Source of the DNA: Humulus lupulus
Lineage: Eukaryota; Streptophyta; Magnoliopsida; Rosales; Cannabaceae
Assembly (NCBI RefSeq): GCF_963169125.1
Contig: NC_084796.1
Coordinates: 90,752,888 to 90,816,887 of the forward strand
Direction of reading: 5' to 3'
Length of the DNA stretch: 64,000 nucleotides
Part shown: positions 34,306 through 45,505 of the stretch, piece by piece
Layout of the letters: each line of letters starts with the position of its first letter
Numbering within the stretch: the first letter of the stretch is position 1
Made by a program: the position numbers and the translations under genes
Notes under the pieces: model-generated
Told to the model about the DNA's origin: nothing
Seen by the model: only the letters and a program-made list of their open reading frames with translations
Database searches by the model: none

Positions 34306-35032
34306 TGTTGTACCCTGATTTTAGCACGAGTTCATTCAGTCAGCTCAGGTACAGCTGGCAGATAAATATACAGAGAAATATCCAAGGAGAATGATATCTG
34401 CTTATTATTCACGTGGACAACTCAAGATTCATACTGGTCATACGTGGTGATTAGGCGGCCTGAGTTTATCCCGCGCTGAGGACACAATGGCTGTGAAGCG
34501 CGAGCTCGGAATATTAAATAGCTATCGAAGCACGAGCTTGGAGGAGATATTCAGCTCGTGGTAATTCTAGTATATCGCATACTCAGAGATCCCCAGAGAC
34601 TTGGGATCCCCTTTATATGTTTATTTATGACCAGGCTGTCGTATTTGTTATACGAGATAACAGGAACTTGTTATCTTGTTATAAAATCATATCCCAATAT
34701 AAATGGGAATTAATTATATTAAATGTAAACATTATGTAAATGTGTGATTGACTCACACGGTTACCCAAACTTGTCCATGGAATTCTCCTATAAATACAGG
34801 GAATATTGGACAAGAAAGGGGACCATTATTCTGTAATACCAAAACTCTACCAAAATAGAGAGATAAAGAGCAATAATATTGACTTGTGGACTACATGGAT
34901 TTTAACCACTAAACCATGTAAAAGTTCTGTGTTCTTGAGTGAATTCATATTATTTTTCATTACGGTTTACTATTAAGCACTAATCTGCCTTATTATTTCA
35001 TTATACACTGCTGGCGAAAAACCTCGTCAACA
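34306..35032 (+). repeat. 5' LTR of element A, 727 bp
   Basis: It starts TGTTGTACCCTGATTTTAGC and ends CCTCGTCAACA, with TG...CA and a TGTTG/CAACA inverted repeat. It is co-linear with the T1 LTR. The primer-site region TGGTGCTTTCATTGAGAGC starts at 35037. Confidence 0.9.
34789..34796 (+). promoter_or_regulatory. LTR TATA box of element A
   Basis: TATAAATA in CTCCTATAAATACAGG, positionally equivalent to 18206 in T1. Confidence 0.6.
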
Positions 35033-35092
35033 GTTTGGTGCTTTCATTGAGAGCAAACTAGTGCTTCATCAAAATCCCAGTTGATTCTCAAC

Positions 35093-37152
35093 ATGGTGCT
35101 CACTCGCTCAATGCACGATAATGAGATAGAACAGCCTAGTGGATAGGAGGCCCATCATATCACTGTTTTGAACGAGTGCAGCCCTGAGATCCAGCAATGT
35201 CTGGGAAAACAACTGGCGACACTGGGACTTCGGCGTCATTGCCACCAAATCCAAATCCAGACAACCTAACTGTCGTCGAATTGGAAAAAATGTAATTGAG
35301 AAGCCATCTCGCTAAGGAAAATATGCAGATTGAGGAGGTTTTGGCTCGGTTACCCCCTCTTTCAAGCAACATTAATGTCGGAAAGAGGAAAAATTGGTCT
35401 CACAAGTCCCACAGATATAATCGATCCAAACCAAGTTGATTAGTCAGAAATGCCGCCCCAAGTTCTTTACCTATAGGGCAGGATCACTAGAATGCTCAAC
35501 CAAGTGGCCCTCATAGGAGTCATCAGCATGTCAGTCGGTCGATTAGAACCGCAACCCCATGTTCGGTGCCTCCTTCATAGATCCCCAGGAATGCTCGTGA
35601 CAATCCACGAGGAGGGGCTAGGAAAGGCTCACAAAGGAAAAATGCTCCAACCAATCCTCCTACACCGCGATCAAATCACCTTGATGGAACAAGGATTGCC
35701 TCACCAATAACGCATCCCCTATCACCTATAAGACATCTGGCACAACCTCGTCCTATACGAGACATTCCAGCTTATGGAGATAGTAGGAGAAATCCTCCTC
35801 AATCTGCCAATACTTACATCCCACAGACACGTGTTGAAAATCCAAATCCTCGGCCCCAACCGCAAGCTGTAAGCTTCGCAAATGAGAGTAACTGGACTGA
35901 AATTCGTCGTAGTGGTAGGTCCGAGGTCGACCTAAGAAATCAAATGAGTTCAGCACAGAGCCCTTGGTAGGATCCATAGACTGAATTGTGCGATCATCTA
36001 AATTTGTATAAGAGGAATCCAGCTCGAAATGGGAGTAGTGCATCAATAGTGCATCCAGCTCGGAATGGGAATTCGTAGAAGATGTTAGTTATACTAGACA
36101 AGAGGGAGGTCCATCCATAGTACGCGATAATGGGAATAGTGCCCCAAAAAACCATGCTCGAGCTTGGAGGGACAATAACCCATCATACGCATACGATAGG
36201 ATTAGACCTGTTGAACAACCCCAGGTAACCTAGGGACCAAAGACCAAACCCTCAAGAGACTAGTTCTGATGGAATAGAAAATGAAGAGGCTTTTATCTGG
36301 AAAATACAAAGATGATTGCGACTCAGAGGGTGAGCTCAAGCCTTTTGCTCCAAACATTGCAGCGACCACATATCTGGTAGGCTTTAGAATGCCACACTTG
36401 TCAAAATTTGATGGACATGGAGATCCGTCAGACCACCTCGAAATGTTTAACACCATGATGATGGCCCACAATGTCGGACTTGATCTAAGGTATATTTTAT
36501 TCCCTACAACTCTGGTCGGGCCAGCCAGATAGTGGTTTAAGCAATATAAGAGACATTCCATAATCTCGTGGAAGAAGTTTTCATCTGAGTTCAAAAAAGT
36601 ATTCCTAGCTTCACAGGAAGCTCGGGTTGATACTGATTCACTGGCCAACATAAAGCAGCAACCTGGAGAGACATTGACGGTATATCTATGTAGGTTTTCC
36701 AATGTCGCTGCACGAGCTAGGGATGCGGATGACAGCTCCAAGCTCATGGCAATGAGGACGGGAATCCTTGTTAGGGGCGACCTGTGGCAAGAATTACAGA
36801 GAAAATGGGTTAATATTGTGGAAAAATTCTTGGCCCGAGATCAAGAGTGGATTAACCTAGAGTAGGCACAAGCTTCCATCGCAGGAATTAGCCGGGCCCC
36901 TGTCCATCTCGTTGGAGCGGTAACGGACGTTGCAGCTACGACTCAAACCGCTACCTAGAATATCCAAGGGGGAAATAACAAGAGGAAGGGAAATGGCGAG
37001 GGCATCCTGAGCGGGACAAAGAAAAATAAGTCTAGGGAGAAATTCAAATCTGTTTACGCTACTTATACCGGCCTAACGAACACTAGGGAACGGATCTTCC
37101 TGAAAAATTCTACTTATACCGGCCTAACGAACACCAGTGCCATTGAAGAACC
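35093..37152 (+). pseudogene. Element A gag, 5' and central part
   Basis: The ATG at 35093 opens MVLTRSMHDNEIEQPSG and meets a stop soon after. The best preserved section is 36281-36865. It reads MPHLSKFDGHGDPSDHLEMF, then WFKQYKRHSIISWKKF, then LCRFSNVAARARDADDSSKL, then LARDQEWINLE, in the order of the T1 and C gags. The last bases carry a 23-bp repeat (37061-37083 and 37112-37134). The gene is then cut by element B and resumes at 50916. Confidence 0.8.
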
Positions 37153-37188
37153 TATAGTGTCCCAGAATTTTACATAGCTAGCTAGATG

Positions 37189-37229
<41 letters not shown>

Positions 37230-37241
37230 CGTAGTAGTAGC
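37189..37241 (+). repeat. (TAG)n microsatellite in the 5' LTR of B
   Basis: About 17 TAG units with one C interruption. The same site in the 3' LTR has a longer compound GATA/TAG repeat. Confidence 0.9.
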
Positions 37242-37947
37242 AGCTTGTAGTATGATAGTTACTATGGATTTTGGTTCAAGCCGTGACTTAGTTGGAGACT
37301 CATAGCAACAGTTGTAGATTTTATAAGTTCAACCTATAGTTTATGAATATTAATTATAACATAAGGTTTGATTAATATAGCTAATTATAGAGATGTCATT
37401 TATTATAACATAAGGATTAGATAGAACTAATAAGATGGTGACACTTATCGTATGCATGTTTATTAAGGATTTAAGTATTTTGATGAATAGTTTAATTAAA
37501 AGAAGATCAAGAAGCTCTAGAACCTTCCAACGACTGTTAGGATCGTATTTTTAATTAGTCAAAGTTGTTTAATCAATTCAAAATATGCTGAAATAGTAAA
37601 AATACATGTTTGATATATCAACGTATGCCGATATATCGCAGCTTTAGGGGCCAATATATCGCCTACGGGAGATAAGGAAAACACGTCGACTTCACACGAA
37701 CGATCAAACAAGGTTCGGGAATATGGGGGAGGCGATATATCGCCTATAGAAGAAATATATCTGCTCCAACTCACATTTCTTGAAACTTTGTGGATTTAAA
37801 TTTGAAAACAACCTTAACCACTTGGACCTGCCTTTGAATGATTTTTACCGAGTTCTGGGCATCTGTTGAATGAAAATTCAAATCTTTTTTATTTTATATT
37901 CATTTATTTATTCATTCTAAAATGGGTTAGTTTCAATCCTTGAACTC

Positions 37948-37955
37948 TATAAATA
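37948..37955 (+). promoter_or_regulatory. LTR TATA box of B, 5' copy
   Basis: TATAAATA in ACTCTATAAATAGGACC, identical in position to 49632 in the 3' LTR and 24046 in the solo LTR. Confidence 0.65.
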
Positions 37956-38378
37956 GGACCTAGTACTCAGCCATTTTCTTCATTCTACAAGCATTGTTCA
38001 GAGCCTCCAAGCAGCTAAGCTTACTATAGAGAGAAACACTTGGGTTTTGGGATAAAAGCTTTTCCAATCTAAGCTTTTCTAAACACTGGGGAAGTGAGAT
38101 ATAGAGTTATTTCAGTATCGAGGTGTAGATCAAGTCATAAGATCATTCAAGGTATTCTTATCCTTAAGTTCAGTTCTTTATGGTTCTGTAGTTTTCTTTT
38201 ATTTTCATTCAGATGCTAACTCTTGTTTATGATTCTGGGTTAGGTATTTAAGTTTCTTGATACTTAAGGTTCTTTTCAGTAAGTTTCTTCTTGATGGTTA
38301 GTTCTCTTTTTCCATCTCTTTTCTTTAGAAGCTGACTATTCTTATTGTTGGTTTTAGGAGTGTTCCAAATCCCGTTCT

Positions 38379-40607
38379 TGTAATGACCTAAATTTGCTAA
38401 TAAGGCTTGCAGCCTTGATTAGTGTGCCTGGAGGGCAATAATTGTTATATTGCATTAATTTATGTGAATTTAATGAATATGTTGTTAGTATGCATGTTTA
38501 GGTGAAATAAATATGCATGTGGACCCTGGTTGTATGATAGGGGTAAATTGGTAATTTTAGCCCGCTGAGGGCATATATGTGATAATTGTATTATGTGATT
38601 TTTACCACGTGAGAGTGGTGTTATTATTGTGATGCACGTGCCGAGACGGTCCTGGAGAGCTTGTTAACTCAAAAGTCACAACGAGATTTTATACCCGGCT
38701 CGGGAGGAGCCTAGGGGTATTTCGGGGATTTTGTAACATAGTTCTTGAGAGATTATGGTAACTGGTAATATGGTAACTTATGTAACTGTTAGTAACCATA
38801 GAGAGTAACAGGTTTAGATGGAGAAATGGTAGAATTGTAATGGATAGGAAATGACAAGTAAGCCCTTGAGGTTTAGTTAGGAAAGGATAGGTAAGGAGGG
38901 GTAAAATGGTCATTTGGCTAGGGGTTTAGGCAATTGCAGCTGGGTTATATGGGGTACTCGGTTTAGGCTTGTCATTGTTTGGTTTTGATAAAATTAGAAG
39001 AGAAGAAAAGAAAAACTAGAAGAAGAAAAGCTAGGGCAAGAAGAAGAAGAAGAGGAGAAGGAGCTGAAATTTGGAGACTTGGAGATGAATCAAGGAAGCA
39101 AAGGGTGAATTATCCACTTAAGGTAAGGATTCTATGCAATTTTAAGATTTTTTTCTGTTGTGGTTTAGGAAATTTGAAGAATGGTTTAAGTTTTTCAAGC
39201 TTTGGTTTATGGGTTTGGTTTATGGGTTTAAATTTCTGAAGTTGAAATCAAATGGGTGGATTTTGAGTGTGATTGTGTTATTGAGCTAGGTTATGATGTT
39301 TATGGGTTGTTGAATGGTCTATTTGGAGTTTTAAATTGATCTTGGGGTTTAGGTAATTGTTTGGGATGATTTGGAGGGGTTTTAGCTCGGGAAAAAATGC
39401 AAGAGAAAACCCAGATTTCTGGGTTCGCGAAGGAGCGCCGCGGCCCTGTTCTTGGGCGCCACGGCGCGAGGCTGTTTACAGTCAGGGGAACTTTCTGACT
39501 TCTCTGGGCACCGCGGCGCTTGCGGGTAGCGCCGCGACTACGCCTTTTTCAGGATGGGAAATTTTGCAATTTTGTGCATTTGTTCCGGGGGCTCGGGGGA
39601 TGTTTCCAATTAATTGTTTTAGGAATTTGGGAGTCCCGAAAGTACGGGATTGGTCCCGGGAGGTGGTTTTGGGTTGGTTAGTATTAAAAGTGTTTTATGT
39701 GTGTTGTGACTAGGATTTCGGTGAGGCTCGTGCTAGAGGACCGTGCTCGTGACTTTGGTGCACTGTGAAGCTCGGGATACAGGTAAGAAAACTGTAGCAC
39801 CCGTAGGCAGGGCTTGGACCCATAGTATTAATGCAGGGCGCGGCCCTAAACTATATTATATGTTATGGTATAGTTTTGATTGAATTGATATACGTTTGAA
39901 TGTTATTTGAATTATACTATATGTGATTATAGTAGCGAGAACGGCAAAGGTGCCGAGAACGGCTAATGAGCCGAGAACGGCAGCGGGGCTGGAAGTAACA
40001 CTTAGCACATGGGATGCTTATAGTCAGGGTAGGACCCAGTGGATAAATCGGATATCCTTACGGTGAGGACCGAAACCCCAGGCTTTGGTAAGGCTTCTGG
40101 GGCGGCATGGCCGTGTTTGCTTAGTTGATGGCTGACCTGTTTATCTGTGGATTACTGGATATGTTAACTGTTTAATTTGCACACGTCATGAACTGTATGA
40201 GTTTTCTTGCTGGGCTTCGGCTCACGGGTGCTCTGTGTTGCAGGTAAGGGCATAGAATGAGTCAACCAGCCATGAGTACGGAGAGCATGAAGCGACGCGT
40301 ACATGTTTGGCCTGCCCGACTGCTTTGGTTGGGGGTATTTACGAAAAATGGCTGTAATAATCTGTGATTTTAATAACTAATCAACTGTAAACTTATTTTA
40401 AGTTGTAAATAGTTTTCAAACCTTATTTTGGGATCCCAGATGTTATATACTTGAAGTTTTCAATAAAGTATAGCATTTTCAAAAGATTACAGCCTTAACT
40501 TTTGCTTAGTCACACTTTGGTTTTAAAAACCTCGGTAACGAGTTCTTTGCACTAAGTTTCTTTTAAAAACTCACTTGGTAACGGCTCTAAGGGAGTAGGG
40601 CGTTACA
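38379..40607 (+). mobile_element. Solo LTR (Y-type Tekay family) inside the 5' LTR of B
   Basis: It starts TGTAATGACCTAAATTTGC and ends AGGGCGTTACA. It is flanked by GTTCT on both sides (38374-38378 and 40608-40612). Removing it restores the sequence of the 3' LTR of B (GTTCTTGTCTCCAAATCC). It is 2229 bp with no coding domain. It contains a GC-rich segment with repeated GCGCCGCGGC-type blocks (39420-39545) and three GAACGGC units (39937-39978). Confidence 0.95.
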
Positions 40608-41476
40608 GTTCTTGTCTCCAAATCCCGGTATTTCGTAAGGAGTATAGGATAGATTATATGTGTTTATATGTTTATGGTATGATATGTTTTATGCTACGAT
40701 ATGTGCTATATATACGTATAAATATGTCTTGTTGTCTTTGGGGCTTATAGCTGCTTAGATAGCAAACCCCAATATTTTTATGTCATTTAGGGCTTATAGT
40801 AGCTTAGATAGCAAACCCCAAGAATTTTATCATTTTCGTGGTTTAGAGATGTGAGTTACCCTACTTTTATTAGTAGGCAGAGGACCTAGATGGGTTATCA
40901 TATACTACCATGTGATCTAACCTACCTCGATTAGTAGACTGAGGACCTAGATGGTTTATCACATGCCACGTTAATGAGTTAATGGCCAGTAATATTGTAG
41001 TCCTATATGATATACGGTTTTATAGTATATGTTTATGATATAGTCTTAGTATTATGATTTACGATATATGTTGTTAGTAGATTTTCCTTGTTGGGCATTA
41101 GGCTCATCCAATTCCTTTTAGTATGATGTAGGAAAATGAATATGGAAGGCGGAAAGATTCATGGCAGCTTGGCATGTGTGTTGAGGATGAATGGACTGAT
41201 GGACGATCGAGGATGAAGTCTTTTGTTTTATGTCTTTATGTATTTCCACATTTAGTTTTTAAACGTTTGACTTAAGTTATGATGTTTTTATGTTTTATGT
41301 ACTAAGCAATGGGTACCCATGATGTATTTTTATATTTCATTCTTATTTTGTATTTCATACAATATCTTGGGTTTTTAAATAGAGTTATGTTATTTCTTAT
41401 AAATGTATCCAATTAGAAGCTATGTTTAGTAGTTTTTAATGGTCCGAGGTCTTAGATATAGTCTGGTCATTACAGT

Positions 41477-41488
41477 TGGTATCAGAGA
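41477..41488 (+). promoter_or_regulatory. Primer binding site of B
   Basis: TTGGTATCAGAG two bases after the LTR. TGGTATCAGAGC is the complement of the 3' end of plant initiator tRNA-Met, the usual primer for these elements. Confidence 0.85.
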
Positions 41489-41552
41489 AACAGTTCATAT
41501 GCTTGAAGTTCTCCTTGATACACACGCACAAGCTCCTAATCTACCCGCCAAT

Positions 41553-41620
41553 GTAAGTGTTTATGTTTAGTATGCTTATGTTTATGTTTATAGCTAACGT
41601 TTTTGCCCTTATGTTTTCAG
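41553..41620 (+). other. Putative 5' leader intron of B
   Basis: GTAAGTGTT at 41553 and TTATGTTTTCAG ending at 41620 are near-ideal plant splice sites 68 bp apart. The ATG of a short ORF lies 7 bases after the acceptor. Splicing is inferred and not shown. Confidence 0.45.
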
Positions 41621-41626
41621 TTAAGA

Positions 41627-42053
41627 ATGGATGGAGCCTGGATCTATCAGGATATCTGAGCCATTAAGGCATTGAAAAGGGTTAGAGAGCCAAATAATAC
41701 ATTTGGAGTGTTAGAAAGAATCACTCAGAGATCGATCTTATTCCACAAGGATATAGTCCATCTTCCGACTACTAAGCAGGTTAGGATGAGAGCTATGGAG
41801 CAATATGTCCTAGTAATTAGGCTTTTTAAAGATTACTATAGATGATGAAGATGAATTACCAGTAGCCATGAGATATTATTTTCTCATACTTAGGTTCACC
41901 TCTAAGTTGGAATTTCAATTCACTAATGAACAAAAACATAGAATCTTTATGAATCTTCCCCGAGGTAATTTTGAGGCTCAAGATAATGATGATTATGAGG
42001 AGGTAGATGATGATATGTTAGATGAAGGGTCAGATGTAGAACAACCTGATTTT
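41627..42053 (+). pseudogene. Extra short ORF upstream of gag in B (unknown function)
   Basis: From the ATG at 41627 the frame reads MDGAWIYQDI, a TGA, then IKALKRVREPNNTFGVLERI and on to MRAMEQYVLVIRLFKDYYR. After one +1 shift (about 41827) it continues FLKITIDDEDELPVAMRYYF to an acidic end, DDYEEVDDDMLDEGSDVEQP, stopping at 42053. That makes about 141 codons with one stop and one shift, comparable in decay to the element's gag-pol. Chromoviruses normally go straight from leader to gag, so this may be an extra or captured ORF. I do not recognise its family. Confidence 0.45.
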
Positions 42054-42523
42054 TAGATTTACCCTAGTTATGTTAGTTTATTTATTTATTTATTTTGCAT
42101 TTATGATTGTACTTATTGAAAACCTTTTTCCAAATGAATGACATGTATAAGTTCGATTTTTTCTACAATCATAATAAATTTAAATAATGACTGGGTTTAG
42201 TTAGGGTGAATACAAATCAATGGACCAGGTTCTATGTTTAGAGTTTAGGGGGCCATAGTAGTGGGAACGATTTTAATGATCCCCGCCCTCCCTCATTATG
42301 GTTAACTTTGGAACAACGAAGAGTTTTGAGCCTGAGAATTAAGCCATATAGAGTGATTAGAAATAGACTTAGAAAAATAATAAAGATGGCTTATTTCTCT
42401 AAGTATTGAAACACACCCTAATCATAAAAAAGGCTTACATATTTATTCATAAGAAATCATAACTAATAGGTCTGAGTTATGTTTACTTAGACTAAGTTTT
42501 TCCTTAGAGCCTATTAGGGTTAG
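42054..42523. other. Noncoding leader between the extra ORF and the nested LTR in B
   Basis: AT-rich with several in-frame stops in all frames. It has a TTTATTTATTTATTTATTTT run (42079-42098) and no recognised motif. It ends with the GTTAG duplicated on insertion of the 42524 element. Confidence 0.5.
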
Positions 42524-44676
42524 TGATAGACCCAAAATGGGTATGTTTTAAATATTTATAAATCGCGAGCGCATGAATCGTTCATATAGAATAGTGATCG
42601 TGTAAGCAAGGATGTCGAACCCAAATGAGTTGTCTAAAATCGAAAAGCAAACTATTTTAAACCAAAATTAATAAATTCTAACCTAGCTCCAAAGATTGAT
42701 AAGATTTTTGAATAATAAAAATAAAATAAAAGATAATAATAAAGATATTAAAGACAATATATATACTTAAATTAATAATTTTAAACAAGATGGTAAAAGA
42801 AAGATTATTAAGATAATAGAACCCACAAAATATAATTTCAATAATATTTAAAAGTACATTGACTCCCAAGTTTTAGAAATAGTAGAAATTAATCAAACCA
42901 TCACTTATTCAAATTAGATTTCTATTTAAGCACAAGTTTTTATAAAAATATAGGATCTATCTTCACTTTTCAAAAATTATAATTTCAAAGAATTTAGTGT
43001 AAATCAATCTAATGAAATAACAAATAAATCAATGAACATTTTTTATAAGGCAAAACATAATATTTTTATTCTAAGCATTGGATCTGTACAATTTAATGAC
43101 ACATCTTACACAAAAAAGATTATGTTTTTGCACTAATGAAGAACAAAGTGTAAATATGAGCTAACAATCCAAAATACATGATATTTAAGATGAAAGAAGA
43201 TATTTGAACAAGAAAAATCCATAAACTTTGTTGCACAAAATGGGAAATCAACATACAAAATAAACACTCTCTAGTTACATATTGTTTCATCATCACCTTA
43301 ATACTCTTAAAAAGATTAGAAACTCATAACTAGAATAGCAAATACAAACTAAAATTTACAAACATAAATAGGAAAATTTGGAGGATGAACCCCCAAATTT
43401 TTCCTCTATAAACTCATAAGAAAAATGACCAAAAAGAAGAAAAAGATGAAGAGAATTGAGATGTTTTGAAAGTGTAGAAATTGTGGTATGGTAAGCTCTC
43501 CTAAAATAAGCACTCAATAATGGTCTTGAAAATTCCCTATTGATAGCCAAAATGAGAGTATTAAAATAATCAATTTAAATTAATTAAATTGATTAAATTA
43601 ATTAAAGTAATAACAATATGGCAAATAAGGGTAATGTATAGGGTGTAATGATGATTTTGTGGTGAAAATGTGTAGAAAAGTTGGGTAAAATGTGGTATTT
43701 TGGGACAAAGGGACAATCGTGAAATTGTTGGGCTCAAAAAGGGGTGGCTTTGTGGCTAGGCCAGGCAGGGGAGGAGGCTGCTGGCAGAGGTCAATGAGGT
43801 GCTGGCGTGTGGTGTGAGCTGAGGAAAGTTTGGCCTGGGGCGTTGTTGGGCCTGGGGCGAGTGGAGGCATTTGGCTTGCATTTGGTGGAGTAGCTGAAGG
43901 CTAGGGACGGAGGCAGAGCTGTGGGGTGCAGGAGTTTGGCATTGGGCCTTGAAGCATTGGAGGACACGGGTGGTTAGCTTGGATGTAGCAGCTGCTGGGA
44001 AAAGCTGAAGGAAGCTGGGAAGAGTGGCTGCATGTGGAGGAGGCAGATGACAGGCAGGCTGGAGTGGCTTCTGGGCATGGGCCTGGAGTGGGCTTGCTGG
44101 AGCAGGAGGCAGCTGTTGGGCTCGGATCTGGGTGTGGGCCCGTGGGGTTGGTTCAGTTGGTAGGGAGGCATGGATTGGGCTGAGCTTCTGGCAGGCCTGA
44201 GAGCAGCTGGACATCAGCTTGGGCCTCGGAAATTACCAATTTCCTATGCTTTTCTCACAATCTAACACTTTTCTTTCCTTCTTTCATTTCTTGTTTTTTT
44301 TTGTTTCAAGAGTCCAAAAATACAACATAAACCCTATAAAATAAACATAAATCAAAATTAAAACTAAATATTTTCAATAATAAAATATACAACATAAGTT
44401 CCATGAAAATATTAATTAAAACTTAATTTACTTAAACATTTAAGCTCAAAATTGCATCTTTTTTACTTCGAACTTAACAATATTAATTATAAATACTTAA
44501 ACTACAACATATTGTAATAAAATAACTATAAAAACACACAAAAATCTATAAAATTATAATAAACCTAATAAATTCAAAATTAGTTAAAAGCTTAATAAAT
44601 CAATTAAAAACTCAATAATTAAGCAACAATTAGGACATAAAAAGTGGTAAAATAACTCTACTTTTTAGAGTTATCA
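42524..44676 (-). mobile_element. Solo LTR of another LTR family, inside B leader
   Basis: On the plus strand it runs from TGATAGACCC to AGAGTTATCA (TG...CA), flanked by a perfect GTTAG duplication (42519-42523 and 44677-44681). It is 2153 bp with no coding domain. The likely orientation is minus, because on that strand the 3' part reads GGGTTCGACATCC..., which resembles the U5 ends of large plant gypsy LTRs. Most of it is extremely AT-rich except for a G-rich block at 43740-44225. The family is unknown; Athila-like is a guess. Confidence 0.85.
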
Positions 44677-44722
44677 GTTAGTTCTAACACGCTTTTTCTC
44701 GACTGTTAAAACTTTGCTGAAG

Positions 44723-45505
44723 ATGTTGCTCAAAAGATCTGGACGCACAGCCGGCAATGCCTCCAACGCCACCAACGAGACGAATGAAGCCCCTCCAGTC
44801 TGAAGAAGGGGAACGCGTGCTACCAATGCTTCTGCTAACAAAAATGCAATGCCTCCGGTTTACAACACTACTGAAATTGTTCGGTTACGACAACAAGTGG
44901 AAGAATTGCTACAACAACGACAACAGGCTCAGCTGCAGCCTCAAACTCAGCCTATGCCTCAGCCGCAACCGCAGCATCAGCAAATGGCTCAAGCACCCCA
45001 ACTTGTAGGTCCTTATGGGGTATGGCCAATGGCGAACTATGCGCCTTACCCAGCTCAGTTAATGGAGTGAGTGTATGAGCAGTTTCATAAGCAACACTCT
45101 CCAAACTTTGAAGGGAAAACTGACCCCTTCGAGGCGGAAGAATGGCTCAGGAATGTAGAGCCGATCTTAGCACACATGATCCTCGGCAACGCAGATTGCA
45201 TATCGTGAGTTTCTTCTCTTTTGAAGAAGGATGCTAGAATCTAGTGGGATTTAGTATATCAGACTCACAGCATGACCACCATGACATGAACTAGGTTTGT
45301 GGAGCTCTTTCACAAGAAGTGCTACAACTCGGAAGTCATCGCTACGAGGGTAGAAAAGATCACCAGTCTGAAGCAGGGCAACTTAACGGTAGTAGAGTAT
45401 GCTGACAGTTTGACCGACTAGCCAAGTTCGCATTAGAGTTAGTCCAAACCGATTTCCTGAGAGTCACCAAGTTCGTTAGAGGTCTCTGACCAAAGATTTA
45501 GAACT
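44723..45505 (+). pseudogene. Element B gag, truncated
   Basis: The ATG at 44723 (MLLKRSGRTAGNASNATNET) follows the leader. A Gln-rich segment at 44880-45010 (RQQVEELLQQRQQAQLQPQ) and the capsid-like core follow: HSPNFEGKTDPFEAEEWLRN, then RFVELFHKKCYNSEV, then KITSLKQGNLTVVEYADS. The usual CCHC zinc knuckle is absent: gag runs from FVRGL at about 45470 straight into protease sequence at about 45505. That points to an internal deletion. Several stops are present. Confidence 0.82.

Larger units (their letters stand above)
37153..41474 (+). repeat. 5' LTR of element B (interrupted)
   Basis: It starts TATAGTGTCCCAGAATTTTAC and ends GTCTGGTCATTACA. The nested solo LTR at 38379-40607 and its 5-bp duplication account for 2234 bp, leaving about 2.09 kb, close to the 2116-bp 3' LTR. 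Shared landmarks are the TAG repeats, GATATATC palindromes, CTATAAATAGGACCTAG, GGCTTATAG.TGCTTAGATAGC repeats and GTTGTTAGTAGATTT. Confidence 0.92.

Noticed and set aside
39357..39713. A 118-codon open frame in the solo LTR
   Set aside because: It covers the GC-rich palindromic blocks. The equivalent region of the other solo LTR has no such frame, so it is chance.
43756..44214. A 152-codon open frame on the minus strand (Pro, Ser, Gln and Leu rich)
   Set aside because: It lies wholly inside the G-rich island of a solo LTR. Its composition follows the base bias, a second overlapping frame (43974-44171) is equally open, and no domain is recognisable.
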